Of a DNA stretch of 64,000 nt, positions 45,120-57,868 are shown one piece after another. The notes below the pieces were generated by a model. The model had not been told where the DNA came from and did no database searches. It saw only the letters and a program-made list of their open reading frames with translations. Numbering within the stretch: position 1 is the stretch's first letter; every line of letters starts with the position of its first letter. The position numbers and the translations under genes are program-made. This DNA comes from Acanthosepion lycidas (lineage: Eukaryota > Mollusca > Cephalopoda > Sepiida > Sepiidae). The DNA is taken from NCBI GenBank assembly GCA_963932145.1, contig OZ010599.1:43730844-43794843 (forward strand), read 5' to 3'.

Positions 45120-46760
45120 CATAAAAACACAATACCTAAAAATGAATTTTTGATAATGAAAGATCTTTCTTGAAGCTTTTATTTTAGTTTTAATTTCAGA
45201 CTCAGAAATTAAATTTAATATTTTCAATAAATAAAATACTATGTTGTATTTCAAAATTAATTTAAATTGATTGGAAGGAGTTTTTGTTTTTGAAATTTCT
45301 AAAATTTTGTATTTAGCACCATTTTTAGCGTTTGCTAAAAATGGTGCTAAATACAAAATTTAGTTATAAAAATGTAAATTTCTTTAACAAATCTTCTAAA
45401 AATGAAATATACTTTTCTGAAACTTTGTGAGGAATATTAGCTGATTTAATTAATCTGATTTGAAACAACTATTATTTTTTTAAGTTTAAAATAGCACAGA
45501 AATGCATTTTTCAACATGACGGCAGCAACATTACCAGGGCTGTACTTTCTGGAGGGGGGGGGGCTAATCCCACCCTTCAATATTTTGTAAATAAATATTT
45601 ATTTAATTACTTTATTGTTTTCACACAAATAAAATTGATTTATCTCAATTAAAGTTAAATTCTTGTATCTTTTCAAATTATAATAATTTTAATCAAATTT
45701 TAATAAAAAGTTAAATTAAGTTTTAGTTATTTCTTTTTAAAGAAGCAAAAACTATATAGCCTCATTTTTTTTTGTAATTTTTCTTGAACCACTTTATTCA
45801 TTTGAAATTTATAACAACAAATAACACAACTATATTACATTTTTTTTTTAAAGAAAATAAAACTAAACAAGAAGTAGCCCCTTTTTACCAAAAAACGCAA
45901 CATGTTCAAACATCAAACAATAAAGCTAATCTAAAAGGGGATAAAATGTAATGAGCTTTATGATTTATGATTACTAAATATAGTTTTACTTAATGATCTT
46001 TCCTGGGTATTACACCATTGAAACTGAATCTTAAAAGATTTTAAAATATTATAAATTATTTTAATTAAAATTTAAAAAAAAGAATAATCTTGTAAAATTC
46101 ATTTTTAATCGAAAAAAAAAACAAAACATTTTTAAGAATATTGTCCTTTTTGTATATTATTCATAAAAGCAATTTTCTAATTAATATCTTAGTCTTATTG
46201 CATTTTTTACAGCACATATTCAGTAAGACGGGGTCTGATTTTGCAAAAAAAAAAATTGTTGATTTAAATTCTCCAAAGAATTCAGTTTTTTAACTAATAT
46301 AGTCATTTAAAAATAAATTTCTTAAGTTTTCATAAAATTAAGGGGGGTGAGACATGTTAAAAGAAAAAATATATTCTTACCAAGATTTTCTAATGAAAAA
46401 CATTTCTAAAATAATTTCATTCATTTGTGAATAAGTCCTGTAAATTTCATTAAAATTAAACAGTTATTTGATTTTTGCAAGATTATTGCAAATTGTGTCT
46501 GCCACCGTAAAAATATGCTAAAATTTGCTATGCTAATTTTAATTTATAGTACATTCACTGACACATGAAAAACAAGATTTTTAATCAAAATTTCCAATGT
46601 TCTAAAATGGAGTAAAAAAAATTTAATTAAATATCCAAAAAATACTATTATCTATCTTGATAATAAAATACAAATTTTGATGATAAAACTATTTTCATTA
46701 TGTTTGTTTGGAGCCTGTTTTCATCACTGTATGCTGATTTTTTTTTTTAGCGATTTTGTG
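45120..46760. repeat. Long AT-rich interspersed repeat, copy 2
   Basis: Same orientation and landmark order as 29250-30690. Adds a G-rich patch (45553-45564) and a perfect hairpin (45302-45361). No coding sequence recognised. Confidence 0.7.
45302..45361. repeat. Perfect 28-bp inverted repeat, 4-nt loop
   Basis: Arms 45302-45329 and 45334-45361 are exact reverse complements around the loop GTTT. The related repeat at 29250-30690 has no such hairpin at the matching place. Confidence 0.97.
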
Positions 46761-46854
46761 GAGGTACCTAATTAAAATCAAATATTGGAAGTCCATGTGT
46801 TATCGTTGATGAACTGCAAACATTTGTGGTTTATTTGAATTTTTCTCCTTTCAG

Positions 46855-46957
46855 ATTTGCTTCCAACGTTCAAGATGGCTCCCACTACTTTGTATTATTG
46901 ATTATCACAGATGGTGTCATAACAGACATGAACCAAACGATCCGTTCTATTGTCCAG
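46855..46957 (+). CDS. Copine exon 12
   Basis: Encodes FASNVQDGSHYFVLLIITDG then VITDMNQTIRSIVQ. LLIITDGVITDM is the vWA core strand and metal-site aspartate. Acceptor ctcctttcag, donor gtaaga. Confidence 0.98.
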
Positions 46958-47639
46958 GTAAGAAATGATGACTATTTTATCTCTAAAAAGTCTCAAGAAA
47001 TAATTTGCAATGAAGCAAAAAAAAAAAACCAACAAAAACAATTCCTAAAAAATATAATTAAGTTTGGTTGGAAAAGAACTTCTGAATAACTGACAAACCT
47101 GTTCAGAGCTTAATTTTTTAATAGACATACATTTTTATTTTTTTGACTATTTCATCATTTTTTTTATTTTTTTTTTTTTTTTTTTTTTTTATTACTATAA
47201 ATTTGAAAGCTGAATATTGAAATTAATGGTGATCAGACAAATACTAAACAACAAAATTTTTATTAACTCAAGTTTCAATTTGATTTGAAATTGATCAAAA
47301 TTAATTCAACTAATTAAAACATCTATTTACATTTTATATCTGCATGTTAATAGTAGTTGAGTTGTACATGTTTAATCTAGCAACCTTTTGACTTGGCAAT
47401 TGCTAGTCTCCACCACTTACTGATGTAAAATGCTGGAAAACAGAAATTGGCTCCCTTGTGTAGAAAATAGAATAGTATACTCTAAGTATAATTTATATAA
47501 TGATTATATTATGATAAATGAAAATTGTTTATACTTTTCAATTCATTAGATTAAAATAACTTAAGATTCAGAAAAAATTCATACATTCTTAACTTTATGC
47601 TTTTTTTTTTTTTTTTTACTGCCATATTCCTTCTAGATA

Positions 47640-47920
47640 TCTCCACAGTTTCCCTCTCATTAATATCTGAATTTCTATTGCTTGGGGAAACTTAATGGAA
47701 TGGTTTCTCATTGCCTTCTCCATGGCTTTAAATAGTCATCCTTCTCCTACAGTGGCTGCCAACCAAGGCTGGAAAGCACAATCCATCCTAGTATTTAACT
47801 CTTAGATGGAGGGGAGAAGAGATAGATTCATGCTATTTCAAAGGGAATTAGTGAGAAATGAATGCAACAGATTTGGTTAAAATTAGAACTTGGTTTGCCA
47901 ATTCCACTTTTTGTGCTGAT
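47640..47920 (-). repeat. tRNA-type SINE, family B
   Basis: On + it shows the 3' module reversed (TTTCTCATTGCCTTCTCCAT), then GGCTGCCAACCAAGGCTG, the reversed core and GAACTTGGTTTGCCAATTCC at the head side. It has a single module where 22690-23890 has many. Confidence 0.75.
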
Positions 47921-48151
47921 AAATGTTACCAGAAAGACCTGTACAGCTTTCCTATTTAAATTTTCTGATGATTCTTAATTCCTAACTTATAAGTTAATAA
48001 TTGAATAAGCTCATAGTGAGTTCTCCAACAATAAAATATCTATAGAAATTCCCTTTTTGGATCATTAAATATTTGAACTTAATAACTTTAACAAAATATT
48101 GCAATAACAATCATAAATATGAATGCTGGTTGTTATTTAAAGAAGTAAGGG

Positions 48152-51100
48152 CAAGGTTCATACAGGTCCTGGAAAACTTGAAAACTCTCTGAAAAATGAC
48201 AGGGCCTTTTCCAAGGCTTGAAAAGTCCTGGAAATACAGGAATGGTCCAAAAGCTCCTTGAAAATTCTGGAATTTTTAAAATTGGGCTACCCACACATCC
48301 TTTTCTCAAGTCAAAATGCCAATTCCCAGAAATCTTACAAGCTAATTTGTCCTTTAAGAAAAATTATTTTTTTGTTTGGTGGAGTAATGGATAGCAGCTT
48401 GGATTGAGGAATTGGAGAGCCAAGTTCAAATTCCATTCAAATCCATTACATTCACTTACGTGCTAATTCTCTTGGTACAGGTATGAATCTTCTCTCAGCT
48501 ATGGATAAATAGCAGAACAAACTGGGTTCTATAACCTTGGGTGGTAACTGCTCTAGGAGAAGGAAAAACTCTGAATTCAAAACTGGCCTGAAGAGGGATG
48601 GGCTCTGTCAGGCTATCTTGCTCAAGAAACACCACTTCTACTGCAGCTGCAGCACACATGGTGCCTCTGTGACCCTACTGGTCACGGGATAAACAAAAAA
48701 TATATATATATATATATATATTTGGCAATTATTGCAAACGGTGATTTGCATGTTCAATGATGTTTGGTTACTAAAATAAGAATATCAGAGCTGGTTAGCT
48801 CCATCCACGGATGGTTCAAGATGGAAAGCCAACTGCACAGTGTGCAAAGTAAAAATTGACATCAGCAACAAACACAGGTGAAAGTATTTTTAAAAAAACA
48901 TGGTAACGGTCAAAAACACAAGCAACTTTTGGAGCTCAAACAGAAAACAAGAAGGCTACCTATACTAACTGGTTTTCTTGGAAACCCTTCAGAAAAAGCA
49001 ACACGAGCGATCTAAGATAGATTCTTTCTTTATCTTTCTCAGATTCATGCAAACCTTTCATTCTCACTACCATTTGAATTTCTGAGTTTGTACATACATA
49101 AGCATTATTCCACAAGAAAGTTGGGTAGACTAGACTGAAGAATTCTGGTTTGTTAGGTTTAAGAGATTTTGCATGAAATCCAGTAGAACAAAAGCCCTTT
49201 TTATTTGTAGGTTTAAAAAAAGAACAAGGGTTTTTTTTATGATTTTATGGTTTAATTTGTATTTTTGTGTTATATTCCATGCTAATAGGAATATATACTT
49301 GAAAAACAAGGTGGCTAAAATAAGTAAAGGTTTATTGTAAAAAAAAACAAAACAGTACAATAAGAATAAAGGTAACAGGTCGTCGCAAGTCAATCCAGTA
49401 GTGAGTGCTACTATTGGAAGGTTAGTAGTTCTTTTGTAAGTATGAGTCGTATTCAACAGATCCAGCTAGTCTCTGTAGTCCATTGATTTACAGCTACTTA
49501 TAGGTAATTACTACCTATATTGTAGTCACTCATGGGAGTGACTGGTTATTCCATTACATCATTTTGTTTACTGTAATTTTATTTTTAAGTAGGTGCAAAA
49601 AAAATGACTGCATGGTTCTTGAACACCTGTTGCTTCCTTTCCTTGCAGATGATCTTTTAGTATCACCATGAAACTGTTAAGAAAATTTGTAAAGGAATAG
49701 CACACTAAAGAGATAATTACATTTTCCAAACTGAATGAATTTGTAAGAATTTTGTGAAACCCAAACATGCATAAAGATGTTGCAAAGATTGAGTGTGAAT
49801 TTCTGGCAGATAGGGCTATGCAAAATTTATCTAAAAAAGGAAATGTGTTAACAAAAGATCTGTCTGCATGTAGAATTGCAACAATGTTCATCACCATCAT
49901 TAAGAAACTTCTGGCAAAGTCTCCCCTTAGATACCCTCTTGTAAGCTCACTTACATGGTGGAACCTTGTATCCATTTGTAAAAAAATCTGCCACAGAAGA
50001 TGGTCTAAAACATGTCTTTCCCATATGATGGTCAGAAAACACGTTAGCAAATGTGATTGCAATGACATCAGCAGTCAGTAAAAAAGTGTTGAGGAGGAGG
50101 ATGCTGGAAATTTGCTTTCAAGAATTTCAGCAAGCATGAAGACCATCTAGACACTTTGTACTACTCTTCTTTGTCTAGCAACAAAGAATATCAAAAACTG
50201 TGGAAAGTTGTTTGCAGATTGTTGGTACTCTCTCATGGACAGTCCTCAGTGGAGAGAGGTTTCTCAATCAATAAGGAAATTGCCACTGACAATATGATAC
50301 AGTAGACGCTGGTTGGACACCACATTATCACAGACTTTTTAGCCACAGTTGGAAGTGCTGGGAATGTTCCTATGACTAAGGCTCTTTTCTGCAGTGCTTC
50401 CAGTGTCAGAACAGCATACAACCAATACTTTGAGGCTGAGAAAGAAAAAGTAGGAAGAAGTAGCTGGACAAAAATGGAAATTGAAGAACTGAAGACCAAA
50501 AACACTCACTTGAAAGTTAAACACAAGATTTGCTCAAGTCAGCTGACAGCTATGCAGAAAAAGCTGACCAGACTCGGAACTTCATGCTTATCGAAAAGTC
50601 CAATGCCATGTGAAGATCTGCAAAGGACAAATACATAGAAATATCAAGATTGGAAGAGGAACTGAACGCTAAACTAGATGAACTGAAAAGATGTTAACAT
50701 CATTGTCTTTTGTGCTGTGTGCAATGAAAGCCATGAGTTATAGGGGTAGCTAAAATGTGTAACCTTTTTGTGAAAAATTCTATTTGTAGTTCTCTTCATT
50801 AAAACTATTATACTTAAATTATTATACAGGAAATGTGTAGCAGTCAAGAATTTTTGTGACATTCACAAACCATGATAGCTGATCTAGATAGGTGAAATGT
50901 GTAGAAGTAAGAATTAAAGTGTGTAATTCAAAATTTTCAAGTTTAATAGAACTCCAAACTGTGTCAACTGCTACAGAAAATGTGTAACATAACCAGGTCT
51001 GCATGCAGTTGTGTTTTAACCTTCAACACTTTGATTTCTTCACTGCTTTCAACTGGTCCATGTGACATGAATTATTGGAACCAGCTGTAACTTTTCTTTG

Positions 51101-51288
51101 AACATCCCATCTGTCAAACTATTAAAAGATAAATCACAAATTTTGTGTTTTTGAAATTGACCATTTACTCTGTGCGCGCGTGTACACATGTCAGTTTCAG
51201 TCTTTGAAAATTCTTAACATAGTCCTGGAAAAGTCCTGGAATTTTTTTTTTTTTTTTTTTTTTTTTACACAGGTCTGTGGGAACTCTG
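48152..51288 (+). mobile_element. hAT-type DNA transposon relic
   Basis: Encodes a decayed BED-type zinc finger (48811-48935: CTVCKVKIDIS, a stop, then KKHGNGQKHKQL with the C-C...H-H pattern) and a C-terminal transposase region (49740-50690) that includes LSHGQSSVERGFSINKE, the hAT dimerisation motif, then GHHIITDFLATVG and a coiled-coil-like tail (TKMEIEELKTKNTHLK). The ends look like imperfect inverted repeats (CAAGGTTCATACAGG on the left; the reverse of CTGTGGGAACTCTG on the right), with shared CCTGGAAAA motifs just inside. Flanking 8-mers match only partly. Stops and frameshifts make it inactive. Confidence 0.8.
48378..48690 (+). repeat. tRNA-type SINE, family B, inside the hAT relic
   Basis: Head GTGGAGTAATGGATAGCAGC (A-box region), B box CAAGTTCAAATTCC, core TCAGCTATGGATAAATAGC, then AACTGCTCTAGGAGAAGGA and a longer 3' region ending before (TA)n at 48697-48722. 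One of the best-preserved tRNA-headed copies. Confidence 0.85.
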
Positions 51289-51949
51289 AATGGGGTAAAA
51301 TGAAAAGATTTTAAATTGACAACTTTTCCATTTTATTGAAATACTTTAAACACTTCTGTCTACCCTTCTTTCTCTCTTTCATTCATTGAAACCAAGTAGC
51401 ATCCCTAGTATGGCTTTTCCATCTTTCTACATGATCAAAATAGAATAGTCCATTATTTATGAGGTTAAAAATGTGTAATGGTCACACTAGGAGAGGAACT
51501 GGCAGGAAGAATTATAAGTTGCTACCAGCACACATACTATAATAAACATTGAAAATTATCAAACTTAGAATTGTTGGATTTAAATCACTGTTAGGTTTTT
51601 ACACATTTTGCTTTATAAACCATTAAATTATGGTTTAAACTACCAATTGAAATGAATCAAACAATTCTCTTGGTAGATTTACCAGCTAATGTTTGTAGAT
51701 TCAAGTTGTACTGGACCCATGGCTATTGCCAGTCAACAAGTATATATATATAAATAAATAAAGGTAGAATCTGTAATAGACTTTTCAGTAATTTTTCAGT
51801 GTTCCTTATAACTGATTAATTTCTTGGACTCCATATTTTTTATTTTATAATGATTTGGCCAGCCCATTCTGTGGCCTTCTTCGTGTGAACTTTATTGGAT
51901 TCAGTGTAGTTGTTGGTCTTGTTTATAATAAAAGGTAAACTCATTAAAA

Positions 51950-52215
51950 AACATTACCCCATACATTTTGCAATTAATAAACTCAGAAAAATAAGCAACA
52001 AAGAGTTATCCATGGCTAAATACTGCTTCAGATGAATATATTCCAAGTGTATCAAAAATTAAGCCTTGGTCTTTGTTTATTGTCATTAAAATGGTCTTAT
52101 CAGCAAAAACTTCTATGACAATGTTACATAGCCTACAGACTTTATAAGTAGAACAAAACCAACAAGCCTCTGTACGGAATTCAATTGAATAAGGCCCGAA
52201 AATAGATTGCTCCAA
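51950..52215 (-). mobile_element. Helitron-type PIF1-like helicase relic
   Basis: Minus strand reads ADKTILMTINKDQGLIFDTL then GIYSSEAVFSHG, a stop, and LFVAYFSEF. This matches the last helicase motifs of Helitron/PIF1 proteins, whose usual form is INKSQGQTF, VGIYLPEPVFSHG and QLYVAFSR. The rest of Rep/helicase is not visible. Confidence 0.7.
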
Positions 52216-52964
52216 ACTGAGGTGAGATCAAAACAAGAAAGAGGTGGAGAGGAAAAAATGAGTTAGCATTAACAAGAATGAATCTTAGTATTTCAAACAA
52301 ATACTACCTTATTGCTTCATACCCATGCAATTCATATGTTGGACATTTTTTTTTTTAAATTTATATTTAATCACTTAAATGTATCCATCTGTTAAATCAA
52401 TGAACCTGAAGAGAATTGAACCATTGGAAACATATGAATAAAAATTTTGAAATCAATCTCATCTTTCAATCTGAATAAAAATAACTTGATAAACTTCAAT
52501 CTTTCTGTTCCTCAGACTACAGCTTCTCAACTTCATTCTCCTTAAATGGAGGCAACTTTTAGAAATAATTGCCTCCAAAGTTTGATTATCATTTTGTTAA
52601 AGATTACTGAATTGCACAGTTTTACAAAAACCATTTGTTTTTGATTTTTTTTTTTTTAACCATTTCTTCTGAATCCCCTTTAGACTGAGGCAGCACTGTT
52701 ATAGATTCCTTATTAGTTAAGAGCTAAAATGCACAAACTCCATATTAAAATATAATGGTTATTTTAATTTTTAGTTTCTTCTATGTCATTTCTCTGTAGA
52801 CAAATCCTAAAATTAATGGTACTTCATGTTTGGCACCTTTCTATTAAAAATAAAATTTTGCATGACCAGATATTTTTTTTGTCTTTTTCCTTAAAAATGT
52901 TATCCAATTTCAACAGCATCAAAAAAAAATTCTGTGAGAAAGATAAGAATTAATTTTCATCATT

Positions 52965-53100
52965 ATTAATAATAGTCTTATCAGCAAAAAATCCCATGAC
53001 AATGTTTCATAACCCATATACTTTGTTAGTAGAACAAAAAAAAAAAAACAAGCCTCTGTACCGAAATCAGTTGAATAAGGCCAAAACAGTAGACTGATGC
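52965..53100 (-). repeat. Second partial copy of the Helitron fragment
   Basis: Shares GTCTTATCAGCAAAAA, CATGACAATGTT, AGTAGAACAAAA, CAAGCCTCTGTAC and TTGAATAAGGCC with 52078-52215, about 890 bp away in the same direction. Independently decayed. Confidence 0.8.
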
Positions 53101-53382
53101 AATAACTAAAATGTGAAAAAAAAAAAAAAATATAACAAAAATAACAAAAATGTGAGGTAAAAATATGACTAAGTATTTAGAAAAACTAATCTTAATAAAA
53201 AACAAAAAAATAAAGATATTTTGTAATTTCTGTATCTAAAAAATTTTCTTTTAAAGGAAACAACTTAAAATGTTTACCCAAAGCTATTTAAAACATCATG
53301 TCAGTGTAGTTGCACTTGTTCTCTGTATTAATATTTCATTACTATCAATCAAAAGAGTGAAATAAATTAGCTAAAAATTGTT

Positions 53383-53416
<34 letters not shown>

Positions 53417-53417
53417 G

Positions 53418-53475
53418 GCATCATATTTACCAATGTCAATCATTATTGTCGGTGTTGGTAGTGCAGATTTTGAGG
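53418..53475 (+). CDS. Copine exon 13
   Basis: Encodes ASYLPMSIIIVGVGSADFE plus one base of a split Ala codon. PMSIIIVGVG is a copine hallmark. Preceded by a very long T-run acceptor. Confidence 0.98.
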
Positions 53476-54992
53476 GTAAGTAATTTAAAAATTTTTAACA
53501 GATTTTTTCTTGTTTCATCAAAATGTTCAATGATTCAAATCATTTTTTGTTACTAGATTGTAGCTTTACTTTGAAGTATTTTTTTTATTCAGAGCATGGA
53601 AAATCATGGCTCTCCACAATTTCCTATTCTTTCTAATGTTTGTAATGTTTGTCTTTTTACCATCCATTCCTCTCCCTGTTCTGCCATCACAAACTTATTA
53701 GGTAGGTTAGTCACTATTATCCTTTTTTCAACTTACCTTCAATTTGTTTTGTGAGTGTCAAATTCTCCAAACCTACTTTTCTCATTATGTATTCCAGAAA
53801 TTTCAACTCTCTATCTGATTCTTGTTTTTGTTTCCATTTTACTTAAAGTTTCCTTGTTGTTCACATGCTCAGCATTCTTCTGTAGAACCATATCTCTGTT
53901 GTTTCAAGTCACTTCATCTGTGAGGAGATTGTCCAGCATTCACTGCCATATAGCAAGACTGATATTACATACCTGTTTAACATTCTTTTCTTTGTTTCTA
54001 ATGAAACTTTCCTATTTCTTAATACTTTGTTTAGCTTTTGGAAGGCATTTTTCACTATCCCAATGCTCCTTTGTATTTTGGTGTCACATTTCCCATCATC
54101 TGTTAGAATACTTCTCTGATATTTAAATTTCTCTAGTTGCTTGATTTTGACATCACATAGTTTGCATCTTTGGCTGTTTCTCTTGTTGACAACCATATAT
54201 TGTTTTCTTACAATTAATGGTTAGCCTTTTCTTCCTGCTTTCCTTTACTGTCTTGTCTGAGTTCTTGCAGTATTTGTCTGTGTCTGCTATTACCAAAGTG
54301 TCTGTCATCTGTATCTCTTGTAAAGTTTAGCCCACTAATAATAAATCCTTGTAGGATTTGTAGTTCTTTTAGGATGACCTTGTGTAGGTTAAATAAACAC
54401 AAGGATAAAACAAATCCTTGTCTTATACCCCTTTCTGTTTTTGTGTGCTTACTCATTTTCTATCTGTAAGTGGTTTGCTCCCAATAAATATTCTGGATTA
54501 TTCTATCATCTTCCCTAAATAGATCGAGTTTTTGAACAAAGATGAAATATTTTAAAATGGCCAAGATTTTGAATCTTATTGTACAAGATGTTATAAAAAC
54601 AATCAATCTTGTTTTTTTATATTCAATTAAATGTATGTCTTTTTCAGCTAATGCTATTTCTAGTCAACTAACTTAATTTTTCTATGGAAACTTTGACAAA
54701 TTTCCATGTATATCAAGAATTTGAATGGAAATATGAGACATTCCTTGTATGATTTTTAAAATGACATGGCCTGACACATTTCAGGCAAAGTATTTTCTGT
54801 AGATATGTACTTAAATTTTTTTCTTTTAATGTTTGCAAATTATTAAAGTTAGACTTTTGTACAAATTTTGTAAAAATGATATTGAGTTTGTAATACAAAA
54901 AAAGAAATTGTTAGAACTGATAATAAAAAGACATTTATAAAAATTTGATACATTTAGTTTTTATATTATTTTCTCTTCATATCTTTGAAAAG
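53476..54992 (+). other. Intron M, 1.5 kb
   Basis: Mostly one minus-strand RTE-like LINE fragment (53590-54500). The remaining 54500-54992 is AT-rich. Confidence 0.8.
53590..54500 (-). mobile_element. RTE-like LINE reverse transcriptase fragment
   Basis: Minus strand reads TERGIRQGFVLSLCLFNL (RT motif with GxRQG), IISGLNFTRDTDD (decayed ADD box), then VVNKRNSQRC, KIKQLEKFKYQRSILTDDGK, FQKLNKVLRNRKVSLETKKR, VISVLLYGSECWTISSQMK. The C-terminal part continues out of frame. Same family as 13150-14200 and 11950-12455. Confidence 0.9.
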
Positions 54993-55066
54993 CCATGAAT
55001 ATCCTGGATTCCGATGATGGATTACTCCGTTCTGGACAGCAAGTAGCCCAGAGAGATATTGTTCAA
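54993..55066 (+). CDS. Copine exon 14
   Basis: After completing Ala it encodes MNILDSDDGLLRSGQQVAQ and RDIVQ. The ILDSDDGLL and RDIVQ pieces match copine positions. The acceptor (tttgaaaag) has a weak tract but is fixed by the split codon and exon 15 phase. Confidence 0.95.
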
Positions 55067-55619
55067 GTAAGTTATTTGATTCCATAACTTATGAGAATTA
55101 ACAGCTAATTTGTCAATAGAATATCCAAAGTATCGAAAGCTACTTTTTTTCATTCATAAAGAATGGCTTTAGAGATGTGATAATAGTTCTTTTTAAAATT
55201 GTAGATAATATCTCAACAAGGCTTGGGTTTTTGTAATGCCACCTGCCATTACCATTATATATTGCTGTCCCATGACTTCTGGCCCATCAGTGCGTGCATG
55301 TATATCTACCTGTCAAAGGCATATTTAGGCAGCCAGCAATTATTCATCCAAAAAAGTTTTGATTTAAAAAAACTGACAGTCTGCCCGTTTAATTTTTTAT
55401 TGTATTTTTCCAATTTTTGAATATGTTATGTATTGGGATCAAAATTGTGGATAAACTCTCCGAAGTGCATGATTATATTGTTGTTATCCAAGTACTTTTG
55501 ATCATCTCAGTCATTTTCAAGAATCAATATGGTGTCTGTGTGGCAGACAAGATTCCATTGACTATATTAAGATGATATCATGTGTAAGAGTTATTGAGAG
55601 TGAGGGTGCATCAAAAAAG

Positions 55620-55658
<39 letters not shown>

Positions 55659-57709
55659 GTGTGTGCGTGCGTGCGTGCGCGCAATAAAAAGGGGAAAAAA
55701 GAGAACAAAGACTCCCTTACCCAAAAAATGGTTATGAAACAAATTTTCGGAAATAGCATTTTTTTTTTTTTTTTTTTTTTTTTTTTATCCAGAAGCCCAT
55801 ACTGGTAATACTAGAATGAGTTTCCTCCCTTATATTATAGATACTCCGAGAAAAAAAAATATATAATGTGGGTGTTGTGTTGCGACGTGATGGTTAGCCA
55901 TCTGATCTTTCAGAACATTAGTTCTCAGTTCAGTCCTCACTGGGTAGCATTTACCTGTGGCTTTGGGCCAGAACTAAGCTTAGTAAATAATTAATATTAA
56001 AAATATATGTGAATTTCATATTTTTTTTTTTTTTCCTCCAAAGGTTTATTCACATGTATGGACAGATGTTAACTAATAGCTCATCAAAAAAAAAAAAAAA
56101 AACACAAGAGTAAAACGTTTGTTTCTGCTAAAATGGCAACTTAATATTTTGATTAGTTTATCTTTCATCATATTTATAAAATAAGAAATGTAAGATTTGA
56201 CACAATTGTGATCATAGAAATCTCACTTGATTCTTTATAATATACTACATTTCCTATCATACAAGGTGCATTTAAAAAAAAAAAAAATAAAAAAATGACC
56301 CCGTATAGTTGGGTTTTGGGTACTAGACTAACCACTAGATACCGCTATTTGATATATTTTAATAAATATTTCATCTGTGTTATTTATTTTTAATATATTT
56401 TTAAATTTGTCTTATATAAGCAGTGGTTCTTTCAAAGGTTTATTCATCATGTTTCTAAAGAACAAATTCATATTTGCCTTAACAAAATTTAGTTGTAAGT
56501 TAGAAAAATTACAAGGTTCATAATAAGCGTTGTTGTTATGCTATTTCACCTTACTGCAAATTTGCCGAACAGAAACAAAACATTTTATTCAATTATCTAA
56601 GTCAAAATAATCATTTTAATTAGATTTTCTTAAAATTATTAAATAATATTTAAATAAATGAAAAATAGTCAGTTTGTTGAATTTATTATTATTAATATAA
56701 ACATAAGAAAATTATTCAAATGTTTTCTTTTTATGGTCAGCTGTTGGTAGCCATGTCCATAGTAGGAAATTTAAGGTGACTTAACATAATAACAAAATGA
56801 ATTTTAAAAAATATGTGTTGTCGAAACATCTATGACATCTTAATTTTTCTTGGTTTGTAGGACAAATATTTGGTTAGTATATGAAATGTTTGATTATAAA
56901 TTATTAAATTATGATTGCAAGTGAAAATAATGCTCAAAACAAAAAAAGATAAAAAGCAGTTGCTGAAAAATTCTCATGCCAATTCACTTCTCAAAATCTG
57001 ACCAAACATTATAAATTTCAGTGGAATCTCATTTTCAGCACCTCCATATAAATATGAAAAAAATCAACTGAATATACCTAACCAATTTAATGATATGTAT
57101 TACATAATTATTTTACTTACAGATCATGACCTCTATCAGAGAGATGAAATTTAAAAAATTTTATTATTGCATTATTTCAAAATTTAAACACATCAACAGT
57201 AGCTATTAATGTCAACAAGTGAGCACAAATAGTTATTAATTTAAAAAAATTAGTAAAAAAGTGTATATTTTTGAAAATTCCTTTTTCCACAAATTAGCTA
57301 TTTGTGCTGTTATAATGCTTATTACCTAAACAATAATAATACTGAATAAAATTTTTTTTAACATTAAAGTATATTTAATCATATCTCCCTAATAGCCGTT
57401 GTGATCTGTTAAGATGAACTTTTGAATGTTCTTTTCTTTCTCTTTTACACTTTTCCATCAATTTTTTTTTTTTTTTTTTTCTAATAAAATTTTAAAAAGT
57501 CAGTTTTTATTGAATGCATTTGATTTCATAATGGTTCAATAAAGCATACAAAGTTTTTGATTCTCTCTCCTGTCCCCCATACTTGGCTGGTCTCAAAAAT
57601 ACTTTACTATAGTCATAAATTTATATTTTTATGACCTTTGTTGAAAATTTGGATTATTCTCTTATCTTTTCTTGTTTTATTTCCATTTCATCATTTTTCT
57701 TGCTTTCAG
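55067..57709 (+). other. Intron N, 2.6 kb
   Basis: AT-rich with poly-T blocks, a GT/GC patch (55658-55682) and a family A SINE (55870-55992). 56000-57709 shows nothing else. Confidence 0.75.
55870..55992 (+). repeat. tRNA-type SINE, family A
   Basis: Sense copy: GCGACGTGATGGTTAGCCAT (A-box side), CAGTTCAGTCCTCACTGG (B-box side) and the family 3' end AGAACTAAGCTTAGTAAATA. Confidence 0.75.
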
Positions 57710-57868
57710 TTTGTTCCATTTCGGGAGTTCATTGGTGGCCAGTACAGTAACAACATGCAAGTCAGTCAGGCATACTTGGCTAAAGAAGTTCTTGCAGAAA
57801 TCCCAGAACAATTCCTATCTTACATGAAGACACATAGGATTGAACCCAAACCTCTGTCAGAAAATTAA
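57710..57868 (+). CDS. Copine exon 15, C-terminus and stop
   Basis: Encodes [52 protein letters not shown] and TAA. VPFREF and VLAEIPEQ close the copine domain. The tail after the domain is short, as in short-tailed copines. Acceptor tgctttcag. Confidence 0.98.
   Translation, partial: FVPFREFIGGQYSNNMQVSQAYLAKEVLAEIPEQFLSYMKTHRIEPKPLSEN

Larger units (their letters stand above)
43515..46854 (+). other. Intron K, 3.3 kb
   Basis: Holds a CR1-like LINE tail split by a retrocopy (43620-44570), a poly-T tract (44595-44620), possible LINE-tail debris near 44990-45090, and the second long AT-rich repeat (45120-46760) with a perfect hairpin inside. Confidence 0.8.
46958..53417 (+). other. Intron L, 6.5 kb, longest
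   Basis: Holds a minus-strand SINE (47640-47920), a hAT relic (about 48152-51288) with a SINE inside it, and a Helitron-type helicase relic with a duplicated piece (51950-53100). 47000-47630 and 51300-51940 show nothing but homopolymers. Confidence 0.8.

Noticed and set aside
49568..50068. 166-codon minus-strand ORF
   Set aside because: Lies opposite the decayed hAT transposase coding strand; a shadow frame.
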